Shown: positions 1 through 6,461 of the stretch, piece after piece
Layout of the letters: each line of letters opens with the position of its first letter
Numbering within the stretch: the stretch's first letter is position 1
Source of the DNA: AC-32 sp036522595
GTDB lineage: Bacteria > Actinomycetota > Thermoleophilia > Gaiellales > Gaiellaceae
DNA: 64,000 nt
Reading direction: 5' to 3'
Assembly: GCA_036522595.1 (NCBI GenBank)
Contig: DATDFL010000288.1
Coordinates: 1 to 64,000, forward strand
The notes under the pieces: generated by a model
What the model saw: the letters and a program-made list of their open reading frames with translations, nothing else
Databases searched by the model: none
What the model was told of the DNA's origin: nothing
Position numbers and translations under genes: made by a program

Positions 1-364
1 ACGGGTGCGTCCCCGCGGAGCCGAAGCGGCAGCCCTCGGTGCGCGCGATCTCCGCGACGTACCCGCGGAGCTGCGCAAGCGCGTTCGACACGTCGGCGGG
101 GGTGCGGCAGACGGGCGTCGTCACCTCGAGGACGGACTGCATCAGCTCCGCGTGGATGCGGTCCTCGTGCTCGCCGTTCGCGGCCGCCGCCAACACCGAG
201 TCGATGTGCTGCACGAGGTCCCACGTCTCGGGGTCGAGCAGCATGTACTCCTCCTCGACGCCGAGCGTGTACGGGTCGCTCTTGCCGAAGTTGTGGTCGA
301 GCACGCTGACGCCGGACGCGAAGCTCTTGCCGGTGATGTCGGGTGGGTAGATCTGCTTGGTCAT
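1..364 (-). CDS. YbdK-like carboxylate-amine ligase (GCS2 family), 3' end outside window
   Basis: Only the first 121 codons are present; the gene runs off the left edge. The reverse-strand protein starts MTKQIYPPDI and carries GVEEEYMLLDPETWDL at about residues 30-45, the N-terminal signature of the glutamate-cysteine ligase type 2 (YbdK/EgtA-like) family. These enzymes use ATP to join a carboxylate (often glutamate) to an amine; the substrate here cannot be told. The ATG at 364-362 overlaps the RidA stop codon (ATGA), so the two genes are probably translationally coupled and co-transcribed. Family assignment rests on the N-terminus only. Confidence 0.75.
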   Translation of the reverse strand, partial: MTKQIYPPDITGKSFASGVSVLDHNFGKSDPYTLGVEEEYMLLDPETWDLVQHIDSVLAAAANGEHEDRIHAELMQSVLEVTTPVCRTPADVSNALAQLRGYVAEIARTEGCRFGSAGTHP

Positions 365-744
365 GGGATGAGGGCGTCGACCTCGAGCTCGATGCGCCAG
401 CGTGGGTCGAGGAGGCCCTTGACGACGACGAAGGCGCTTGCGGGCCGGACCGAGCCGAAGACCTCGCCGTGGGCGCGGCCGACCTCCTTCCAGTCGTCCG
501 CGTCGATCAGGTAGGCGCGCGTCCGGACGACGTGCTCAACGCTTGCGCCGACCTGCTCCAGTGCGCCGACGATGATCTCCAGGCACCGTTTCGTCTGGGC
601 GTAAGCGTCGGGCGGCGGTTCCGCTTCGCCGGGCATGATCGGCGCCGTCCCGGCGATGTGGACGTTCGGGCCGACGCGAACGGCGCGCGAGTAGCCGACC
701 GTTGCTGCCATGGGCGAATCGGCTGGGACGAGGCGGCGCTCCAT
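361..744 (-). CDS. RidA/YjgF/UK114-family protein
   Basis: A 127-residue protein, the usual RidA length. RidA proteins deaminate reactive enamine/imine intermediates made by PLP enzymes; some relatives have other roles. Visible signatures are GPNVHIAGTAP near residue 25, the AQTKRCLEII helix near 49, VVRTRAYL near 72, and VRPASAFVVV carrying the expected substrate-carboxylate Arg, ending in IELEVDALIP. It lies upstream of the carboxylate-amine ligase with an ATGA overlap and is divergent from the serine hydrolase, with only 19 bp between start codons. A RidA next to an ATP-dependent ligase suggests clean-up or modification of a small amine metabolite, which is inference. Confidence 0.88.
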   Translation of the reverse strand: MERRLVPADSPMAATVGYSRAVRVGPNVHIAGTAPIMPGEAEPPPDAYAQTKRCLEIIVGALEQVGASVEHVVRTRAYLIDADDWKEVGRAHGEVFGSVRPASAFVVVKGLLDPRWRIELEVDALIP

Positions 745-749
745 CGCTC

Positions 750-755
750 TAGTAT
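750..755 (+). promoter_or_regulatory. -10 element (TAGTAT) of a likely leaderless promoter
   Basis: TAGTAT fits TANNNT and ends 8 nt before GTG 764. It sits in the 19-bp gap between two divergent start codons. The transcript would start at or next to the start codon. This is one of nine such arrangements in the window. Confidence 0.5.
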
Positions 756-763
756 CGCGGGCC

Positions 764-1579
764 GTGGAGGTGCTGGCGCAGGTCGATGCATGGCCGCCCG
801 AGACGGTGGCGGTGGGGCTGCTGCGGGACGGTGCGGTGGTGGGATCTCACGGCACTCGGGACCGGGTGTTCCGCTGGGCCTCGGTGACCAAACTCGTGAC
901 CGCGGTCGCGGTGCTCGTGGCCGCCGAGGAGGGGGTCGTCGATCTCGACGCGCCCGCCGGGCCCCCTGGCTCGACGGTGCGGCACTTGCTCTCGCACGCG
1001 TCGGGGCTGTCGTTCGACGCGGGGCCGCCGATCGCGAAGCCTGGGCAGCGTCGGATCTACTCGAACGCGGGCTTCGAGGCGCTGGCCGAGCACGTGGCAG
1101 CCGCGGCCGAGATGCCGTTCGCGCAGTACCTCGCCGAGGCGGTCTTGCAGCCGCTTGGCCTGGGAGCGCAGCTTCGCGGCTCCGCGGCGCACGCCCTGCA
1201 CGGCTCGCTCGACGACCTCCTTCGCTTCGGCGCCGAGCTGCAGCGGCCGACCCTGATCGCACCCGAGACGCTTGCGGAGGCGACGTCGGTCCAGTTCCCG
1301 GGGCTCGTCGGAGTGCTGCCGGACATCGGCCGGATGGATCCGAACGACTGGGGGCTCGGGTTCGAGCTTCGGGACGCGAAGTCGCCGCACTGGACGGGAA
1401 CGCGCAACTCGCCGCGGACGTTCGGCCACTTCGGCGGGAGCGGCAGCTTCCTCTGGGTCGACCCCGAGGCCGGCCTGGCGCTGGCAGAGCTGAGCGACCT
1501 CGACTTCGGCCCGTGGGCCCTCGAGGCGTGGCCTCGCCTCTCCGACGATGTCCTAGCGCAGAATCCCGGTGTGGCCTAG
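764..1579 (+). CDS. Serine hydrolase of the class C beta-lactamase / penicillin-binding fold
   Basis: A 271-residue protein when started at GTG 764. Ser40-Val-Thr-Lys43 is the SxxK nucleophile motif, Tyr99-Ser-Asn101 is the YxN motif, and GHFGGSGSF near the C-terminus supplies the HxG equivalent of KTG. This is the PF00144 family, which includes beta-lactamases, D-Ala-D-Ala peptidases and esterases; no true lactamase role can be claimed. There is no signal peptide, so it is probably cytoplasmic and perhaps esterase-like. An in-frame ATG at 710 would overlap RidA. GTG 764 is preferred because TAGTAT lies 8 nt upstream, as in a leaderless promoter. Its 3' end overlaps the convergent lipoprotein gene by 27 bp. 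Confidence 0.82.
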   Translation: MEVLAQVDAWPPETVAVGLLRDGAVVGSHGTRDRVFRWASVTKLVTAVAVLVAAEEGVVDLDAPAGPPGSTVRHLLSHASGLSFDAGPPIAKPGQRRIYSNAGFEALAEHVAAAAEMPFAQYLAEAVLQPLGLGAQLRGSAAHALHGSLDDLLRFGAELQRPTLIAPETLAEATSVQFPGLVGVLPDIGRMDPNDWGLGFELRDAKSPHWTGTRNSPRTFGHFGGSGSFLWVDPEAGLALAELSDLDFGPWALEAWPRLSDDVLAQNPGVA

Positions 1580-3565
1580 CGAGTAGCGGCCCGGCTGCGG
1601 CCAGACGCAGAGGCCGTGCGGGCCGACACCGACGGGGATCTTCGCGAGCAGCTTGCCGGTTCGCGTGCTGATCGCGTAGACGACGTCGTTGTATCGGCCG
1701 GTGAGCCACAGCACGCGCCCGTCTGCCGAGACGTTGCCCATGTCCGGGCTGCCGCCGCCAGGGATCTGCCACTTGGCGACGAGCTTTCCGGTGCGCAGGG
1801 CGAGCACCGAGATCGACCCCTCGCCGCGGTTGGTGATGTAGAGGAAGCGCGAGTCACGGCTGACGTAGAGGCCGTGTGTTCCGGCTCCGGTCTTGATGAA
1901 GCCGAGGATCCGGAACGGCGAGCCGGTCACCTTCCAGACGCCGCCCCGGCCCATGTCCGCGATGTAGAAGATCCTCCCGTTCGGCGAGAGCTTCACGTCC
2001 TGAGGGATCGCGCCGTGGGGCATGGTGAGCACGCCGACGAGCTTCTCCCGCTGCGCGTCCACCTTGATCAGCTGCCCCGAGAACTCACAGGTCGCGATCA
2101 GATAACGGCCGTCGGGCGAGAAGTCCATGTGGTCGACCCCGCGGCACGGCACGCGCAGCGAGTGATGCAGGCGGAAGGTGTGCGCGAAGCGGAAGTCGAG
2201 GCGCGCGAGCCGCTCGGCCACGACGATCGCGTAGCGGCCATCGACCGTGAAATACATGTTGTACGGATCCTCGACCGGGATCGGGCGGCCCGGGACGCCG
2301 TTCAGCGGGTTGATCGGCGTCAGGCTGTTCCCGAGGTCGTTGAGGACGTAGAGCGTCTTCAGGTCGTACGACGGGGTCACGTGCTGCGGGAGCGCGCCGA
2401 CGGAGAAGTGCCGGACGATCTTGAAGGTCCGCGGATCGATCTCGTCCACCGTGTTGCTCTGGCTGTTGGGGACGTAGATCAGCGGGCGGGCGCGGCGGGC
2501 GGCCGGCATGAGATCGCCTGCGCCGTCGGCGGAGTAGATGTTCGTCTTGGAAGCGGCCTGCGGCGCGGCTCTGGCCTTCCGGCCCGAGCTGGGGACGAGC
2601 TCCCCGATCGTCTGCGTCGCCCCGCGCGCGTCGCGGCCGCCAACGAGGATGATCTTCCGGCCCACCGCGACCGCGGCGAGATCGGAGCGAGGCGTCGCGA
2701 GTGCGCCTGCGTAGCTCAGCTTCCCGGTCAGGGGATCGATCGCGACGATTCGACGTGTCGGCGTCCCCAGGGCCGGCCCGCGGCCGCCGATCACGTAGGC
2801 CGTGGTTCCGATCGCCGCGGCGGCGGCATGCGTGGTGCGTGCCGGGAGCTGCGCAACCTGGCGTACGCGGCCGCTCGCCGGGTCGAAGGTCAGCACCGCC
2901 CGCGTCGCAGTGCCGCTCGGCACCGATCCGCCCGCGATCACGAGCTTCCCTCCTGCAGCCGTTACCGCCGCATAGCGCAGCGCGATGGGCAACCGTGCGG
3001 CCACGCGGGGCTGCTGTCCGGGCCGCCACGCGAGGATCGTGTTCAGCCATTGCGTGCCCGTGTAGCCCCCGACCACGTACGCGGTCGCGCCGATGGTGGC
3101 GGCGCTCACATCCGAAGCGGGTTGCGGCAGCCGCCCGACGACACCGGTGCCGACTTTGACGATCTCGTCGAGCTGGTGCGTGGCGTCGCCGCCGCCGAAG
3201 ACGTAGGTCGCGTCTCCGAGCTCGACCGCGGCGGCATCGTGGCGCACGCTCGGGAGGGATCCTCGGAGCGAGTCGCGCCTCGCCGAGACGAAGCGGACGT
3301 CGCCGACCGAGGTGTCAGCAGCATTGAGGCCCCCGGCGAGCACTGCTCCCGAGCCGCTCCGAGCCGCGGCCGCGTCCTGGAGGGCGCCGGCGAGTGAGCC
3401 GAGACTGCGCTCGACCAGGCGCACGACCTTGCGCGGTACTACAGCGGCGTGCTTCTTCGTCGCTGTCGGCGGAGCGTGGCGCCTAGCGGCGTGCTTCGAG
3501 GAGGAGCATCCGGACGCTGCCACCAGGGCGGCGAGGGTGAGCAGCAAGCACCAGGCCCTGGGCAC
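1553..3565 (-). CDS. Secreted lipoprotein with Kelch and YVTN-type beta-propellers
   Basis: A 670-residue protein starting at GTG 3565. The N-terminus has a hydrophobic stretch ending in a lipobox (AASGC, residues about 16-20), so it is probably lipid-anchored outside the membrane. Residues about 85-330 contain Kelch-like repeats (YVFGGGDATH, YVVGGYTGT, LVIAGGS, YVIGGRGP, ILVGGRDA). Residues about 355-660 form a YVTN/cytochrome-d1-like propeller with NSQSNTVDEIDPRTFKIV and later repeated FSPDGRYLIAT, LSPNGRIFYIAD and VSADGRVLWLT blades. Tandem propellers usually serve binding or scaffolding; no catalytic residue is evident. It follows the cNMP-binding gene by 21 bp on the same strand, so the two may form an operon. 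Confidence 0.85.
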   Translation of the reverse strand: MPRAWCLLLTLAALVAASGCSSSKHAARRHAPPTATKKHAAVVPRKVVRLVERSLGSLAGALQDAAAARSGSGAVLAGGLNAADTSVGDVRFVSARRDSLRGSLPSVRHDAAAVELGDATYVFGGGDATHQLDEIVKVGTGVVGRLPQPASDVSAATIGATAYVVGGYTGTQWLNTILAWRPGQQPRVAARLPIALRYAAVTAAGGKLVIAGGSVPSGTATRAVLTFDPASGRVRQVAQLPARTTHAAAAAIGTTAYVIGGRGPALGTPTRRIVAIDPLTGKLSYAGALATPRSDLAAVAVGRKIILVGGRDARGATQTIGELVPSSGRKARAAPQAASKTNIYSADGAGDLMPAARRARPLIYVPNSQSNTVDEIDPRTFKIVRHFSVGALPQHVTPSYDLKTLYVLNDLGNSLTPINPLNGVPGRPIPVEDPYNMYFTVDGRYAIVVAERLARLDFRFAHTFRLHHSLRVPCRGVDHMDFSPDGRYLIATCEFSGQLIKVDAQREKLVGVLTMPHGAIPQDVKLSPNGRIFYIADMGRGGVWKVTGSPFRILGFIKTGAGTHGLYVSRDSRFLYITNRGEGSISVLALRTGKLVAKWQIPGGGSPDMGNVSADGRVLWLTGRYNDVVYAISTRTGKLLAKIPVGVGPHGLCVWPQPGRYSLGHTGILR

Positions 3566-3586
3566 GACGACTAGCAGGATGCCTGA

Positions 3587-3964
3587 TCAGTCGCCGGCGT
3601 CCGCGAAGAGCGGTCGCAGGAGCTCGTCGAACGTCTGCTGGTCGCACGACGCGACGACCGCCGGCGTGAGCGCCCGCACCGATGCGGTCCGGGGCACGCT
3701 CATCGCAAGCGCCACCTCGCCGAAGTAGTTCCCCGGCTGGAGCACGCGCCGCGGGCCCAGATCCTCCTGGCTGACGGTGAAGAGCCCCTGCAGCACGATG
3801 TAGAACCGCTCGCCAGGATCTCCCTCGCGAACGACCTGCCGGCCCGGCGGCACGTCTTCTCGCTGCAGCCGCCGCGCGATCTCGTTGAGCTTCTCGCCGG
3901 GAAGCCCCGAGAAGAGATCGACGCGCGAGAGCTCGGTGACCGTGGCGGGGACGAAACGGGGCAC
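3587..3964 (-). CDS. Cyclic nucleotide-binding domain protein without DNA-binding domain
   Basis: Starting at GTG 3964 this is a 125-residue, single-domain cNMP-binding (CAP_ED) protein. It shows the beta-roll pattern PGRQVVREGDPGERFYIVLQGLFTV, then the phosphate-binding cassette FGEVALAMSVPRTASVRA, where Glu and Arg are the residues normally contacting the cyclic nucleotide phosphate. No helix-turn-helix follows, so it is not a CRP regulator. It may act as a ligand-sensing partner, and the window also encodes two nucleotide-cyclase proteins. A longer in-frame reading to 4234 exists but overlaps the Nudix gene and its extra sequence looks non-coding. It is divergent from Nudix and upstream of the lipoprotein. 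Confidence 0.82.
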   Translation of the reverse strand: MPRFVPATVTELSRVDLFSGLPGEKLNEIARRLQREDVPPGRQVVREGDPGERFYIVLQGLFTVSQEDLGPRRVLQPGNYFGEVALAMSVPRTASVRALTPAVVASCDQQTFDELLRPLFADAGD

Positions 3965-3970
3965 GACCCC

Positions 3971-3976
3971 TATTGT
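3971..3976 (+). promoter_or_regulatory. -10 element (TATTGT) of a likely leaderless promoter
   Basis: TATTGT ends 7 nt before GTG 3984 of the Nudix gene, inside the 19-bp gap between divergent starts at 3964 and 3984. Confidence 0.5.
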
Positions 3977-3983
3977 TGCCGCC

Positions 3984-4499
3984 GTGGGCGAGCTCAGGGG
4001 CTGGAGGTGGTGCCCGCGCTGCCGCGAGGAGCTGCGTGGGGACGAGTCGCGCGTCGAGTGCGCGTCTTGCGGTTTCGTCTCGTATGCGAGCTCGAAGGCG
4101 ACCGCGGGAGCCCTGGTCGTCGACGACGAGGGGCGCGTCCTGCTCGGGCGCCGGGCCGCCGAGCCCGACCGCGGCAAGTGGGACATCCCGGGCGGCTTCC
4201 TCGAGGAGGGCGAGCACCCGATCGACGGGCTCAAGCGCGAGCTGCGCGAGGAAACCGGCCTTGAGGTGGAGCCGGTCGACTTCCTCGGCGTCTGGATGGA
4301 TCGCTACGGCGGCGACTCGACCGCCGAGGCGACGCTCAACTTCTACTGGACGGCCCGCGCGCTCTCCGGGGACCCGCAGGCCGCGGACGACGTCGACGAT
4401 CTCCGCTGGTTCGCGCCTGACGAGCTGCCCTCGGGCGACGAGCTCGCCTTCGTGAACGTGCCGCTCGTCCTAGCGCACTGGCGGCAGCAGCACCCTTAG
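3984..4499 (+). CDS. Nudix hydrolase with N-terminal zinc ribbon
   Basis: A 171-residue protein. Residues about 8-30 form a zinc ribbon (WCPRCREEL ... VECASCGFVSY) as in NUDT/NadC-type Nudix proteins. The Nudix box is GGFLEEGEHPIDGLKRELREETGLEVE, fitting GX5EX7REUXEEXGU, so Mg2+-dependent hydrolysis of a nucleoside diphosphate-linked compound is expected; the substrate is unknown. GTG 3984 was chosen because it places the zinc ribbon at the N-terminus and follows a TANNNT -10 box by 7 nt. The 3' end overlaps the convergent lipid-kinase gene by 30 bp. Confidence 0.88.
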   Translation: MGELRGWRWCPRCREELRGDESRVECASCGFVSYASSKATAGALVVDDEGRVLLGRRAAEPDRGKWDIPGGFLEEGEHPIDGLKRELREETGLEVEPVDFLGVWMDRYGGDSTAEATLNFYWTARALSGDPQAADDVDDLRWFAPDELPSGDELAFVNVPLVLAHWRQQHP

Positions 4500-5267
4500 C
4501 GCTCGCGGCTCGATCGAGACGTCGAACGGCGGCTCCAGATGGGTCGGCTCGCCGTCGACGGCAGCCTCCAGCGTGCCGGGCGCGTCGATGGTGAACCGGT
4601 CGCCGCTGCGCTCCTGCCATGTCCGCGGCAGCCAGCCCTCCGCCGCGTAGACGTGAAGCCGCCCCTCGTCCAGCCGCGGCCGCTCGCCGACCGTGAAGAG
4701 GCTCAGGTCGTAGGCGTTGTTCGCGAAGAGCAGAACCCGCGCCTCCACCGGCTCGCCGTCGAGCCTGGCCCAGACCTGGCGCCGCTCGCGCAGGCTCAGC
4801 CAGAGCGCCCGCGCCCGCGCAAGCGCCTCGCGTCGCCGCCGGTGGTGCTCGCGCCGGTGGACGAGGGCCGCGTACACGCCGAGCGAGACGTTGTTCAAGA
4901 AGCGCTCCTCGCCGACCCTGCCGACGTCGACGCGCCGCTCCTCGCCACGGAAGGCTTCGAGTGCCGCAACCGGATCGTCCACGTCCAGGCCGAGATCGCG
5001 CGCGAAGTGATTGCGCGTCCCGAACGGCACGCAGACGAATGGCAGGTCGCGCTCAACCGCGACCGCGGCCACGCTCGCCACGGAGCCGTCGCCACCCGCG
5101 GCCCCCAGCACCTCGGCGTCGGCGCCCCGGGCGAGCTCAACGGGATCGTCCTCTTTCCGCAGAACCCGTGCAGCGATGCCGCGCCGCTCGGCCTCGGTGC
5201 GAAGCTCCTCCGCGGAGGGCCCCCGGCTCGATCCGGAGCGTGGATTGATCAGCAACAGGCCCGCCAC
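4470..5267 (-). CDS. Diacylglycerol/sphingosine kinase-family protein
   Basis: A 265-residue protein from GTG 5267. It has the DAGK catalytic-domain features LLLINPRSGSSRG at the N-terminus, LGAAGGDGSVASVA (the GGDG nucleotide-binding loop) near residue 55, PFGTRNHFARDLG near 80, and FLNNVSLGVYAALV near 120. The C-terminal half carries the expected VDGEPTHLEPPFDVSI segment. The family phosphorylates lipids such as diacylglycerol (DgkB/YegS/BmrU types); the exact lipid is not predictable. It is soluble and presumably membrane-associated. It converges on the Nudix gene with a 30-bp overlap. Confidence 0.85.
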   Translation of the reverse strand: MAGLLLINPRSGSSRGPSAEELRTEAERRGIAARVLRKEDDPVELARGADAEVLGAAGGDGSVASVAAVAVERDLPFVCVPFGTRNHFARDLGLDVDDPVAALEAFRGEERRVDVGRVGEERFLNNVSLGVYAALVHRREHHRRRREALARARALWLSLRERRQVWARLDGEPVEARVLLFANNAYDLSLFTVGERPRLDEGRLHVYAAEGWLPRTWQERSGDRFTIDAPGTLEAAVDGEPTHLEPPFDVSIEPRALRVLLPPVR

Positions 5268-5340
5268 TAGGAGGCATGGTCGCTGAAGTTAGGCCAGACG
5301 GCCCATTGTGGCGAGCGCGCTCCGTCCCGATCATGTGGAA

Positions 5341-5496
5341 ATGGCTGACGGCGACCTTCATCTCCACCGGATCGAAGACGAGATCGGTGAAGGCCGGTTC
5401 GAGCGCTGGCTGGAAGCAGGCCAGGAAATGATCGAGGCTTACCTCGAGAAGCACGCCGCCTTCCTCGCCTACCTCGAGGCAGCCGAACAGGTCTAA
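5341..5496 (+). CDS. Small acidic helical protein of unknown function
   Basis: A 51-residue protein beginning MADGDLHLHRIEDEIGEGRF from ATG 5341. An in-frame GTG at 5308 would add 11 residues with less convincing composition. It is rich in Glu and aromatic residues (FERWLEAGQEMIEAYLEKH) and predicted mostly helical, with no Cys and no membrane segment. I recognise no family. It lies between two convincing genes and has normal high-GC codon use, which supports it being real. Confidence 0.5.
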   Translation: MADGDLHLHRIEDEIGEGRFERWLEAGQEMIEAYLEKHAAFLAYLEAAEQV

Positions 5497-5534
5497 ATCC
5501 AGCTGGGCCCGCGGTACGTTTTACTACCGCGGCA

Positions 5535-6059
5535 ATGAAACTCAGCTATCTCTGGAAAGGCCTACCCGGCCACCCGCTGCACCCACCGCTGACCGACGCG
5601 ACGATCGGGGCGTACACGGCCGCGACGGCGATGGCGTTCGCGAGCGTCATCGGTGTGGCGCACGTCTCCGCCGCACACGGCTGGTGGCTCGCTCTCGTGG
5701 TCGGGCTGCTGATCACCGTGCTGACGGCCACCACCGGCTTCCTCGACTGGATCACGATCGAGTGGGGCTCACCGCTCTGGTGGACGGCGACCTGGCACTT
5801 GCTCTCGATGGTGACCGCCACGGTTTTCTTCCTGATCGCGGCGCTCGTCGGGCACGCCGGCTACAAGCACGGCGCGGTCGACGCCGGGCCCTTCATCCTG
5901 ACCCTCGTCGGGTTCGGCCTGCTGACGCTCGGCGGCTGGCTGGGCGGAGCGATCGTCTTCGTCCACGGGATGCGGGTGCTCAGCCTCACGAGTGAGCCAC
6001 CGGGACGCGCGGTCTCGCCAGTCCCGCATCCCGAGAAGGAAGACGCCGAAGGAGCCTGA
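5535..6059 (+). CDS. DUF2231-type integral membrane protein
   Basis: A 174-residue protein beginning KLSYLWKGLPGHPLHPPLTDATIGAY. The GHPLHPPLTD motif with its paired His-Pro is typical of DUF2231 proteins, sometimes found near redox genes. Four hydrophobic segments (about residues 25-45, 50-72, 85-108 and 120-142) are visible, followed by a charged Pro-rich tail (PVPHPEKEDAEGA), probably cytoplasmic. Function is unknown. It converges on the thioredoxin gene with 1 bp between stop codons. Confidence 0.82.
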   Translation: MKLSYLWKGLPGHPLHPPLTDATIGAYTAATAMAFASVIGVAHVSAAHGWWLALVVGLLITVLTATTGFLDWITIEWGSPLWWTATWHLLSMVTATVFFLIAALVGHAGYKHGAVDAGPFILTLVGFGLLTLGGWLGGAIVFVHGMRVLSLTSEPPGRAVSPVPHPEKEDAEGA

Positions 6060-6060
6060 G

Positions 6061-6381
6061 CTAGGCGGCTGCTTCGGCCAAGCCGAGGCGCTCTTCCAGC
6101 ATCGACTTCGGCATGGCCCCGACCGCGGCTGCGGCCGGCTCACCGTCCTTGAACAGGATCAGCGTGGGAATGGACATGACCCCGTAGCGCTGCGCGACGG
6201 CAGGCTCCTCGTCGATGTTGAGCTTGACGACCCGAAGGTCGCCGCGCTCCGACTCCATCTGCTCGAGCACCGGCGCGATCGCGTGGCACGGGCCGCACCA
6301 CTCGGCCCAGAAGTCGACGAGCACCGGCTGGTCGCTCTGGAGCACTTCCTGGTCGAAGTTCTGTTCGGTAACTGGTGTCAC
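6061..6381 (-). CDS. trxA: Thioredoxin
   Basis: A 106-residue single-domain thioredoxin with the FWAEWCGPCHAIAP active site (WCGPC dithiol), the cis-Pro loop MSIPTLILFKDGE and a C-terminal amphipathic helix. It reduces disulfides in the cytoplasm using electrons from thioredoxin reductase, which is not in this window. GTG 6381 is preferred to an ATG at 6417: AAAGGA lies 5 nt upstream and the length then matches the family. It is divergent from ileS, with 80 bp between the starts. Confidence 0.93.
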   Translation of the reverse strand: MTPVTEQNFDQEVLQSDQPVLVDFWAEWCGPCHAIAPVLEQMESERGDLRVVKLNIDEEPAVAQRYGVMSIPTLILFKDGEPAAAAVGAMPKSMLEERLGLAEAAA

Positions 6382-6449
6382 AGGATTCCTTTCTACCTCA
6401 CGTTCCGGACAGTTCAAACGTCCCAGCTGGAGCCGTTGTTCCCGCTCGC

Positions 6450-6455
6450 TACGAT
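6450..6455 (+). promoter_or_regulatory. -10 element (TACGAT) of a likely leaderless ileS promoter
   Basis: TACGAT ends 6 nt before ATG 6462 and no Shine-Dalgarno sequence precedes the start. No T-box-like leader fits in the 80-bp gap. Confidence 0.55.
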
Positions 6456-6461
6456 CGATTC

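Noticed and set aside
1616..3397. Forward ORF opposite the propeller lipoprotein
   Set aside because: Antisense shadow; the reverse frame has a lipobox and regular propeller repeats.
3965..4234. N-terminal extension of the cNMP-binding protein
   Set aside because: It is antisense to the Nudix zinc ribbon and Nudix box, and is Ser/Arg/Pro-rich without structure.
6382..6461. T-box riboswitch upstream of ileS
   Set aside because: The gap is only 80 bp, has no specifier hairpin or T-box sequence, and a leaderless promoter sits right before the start.
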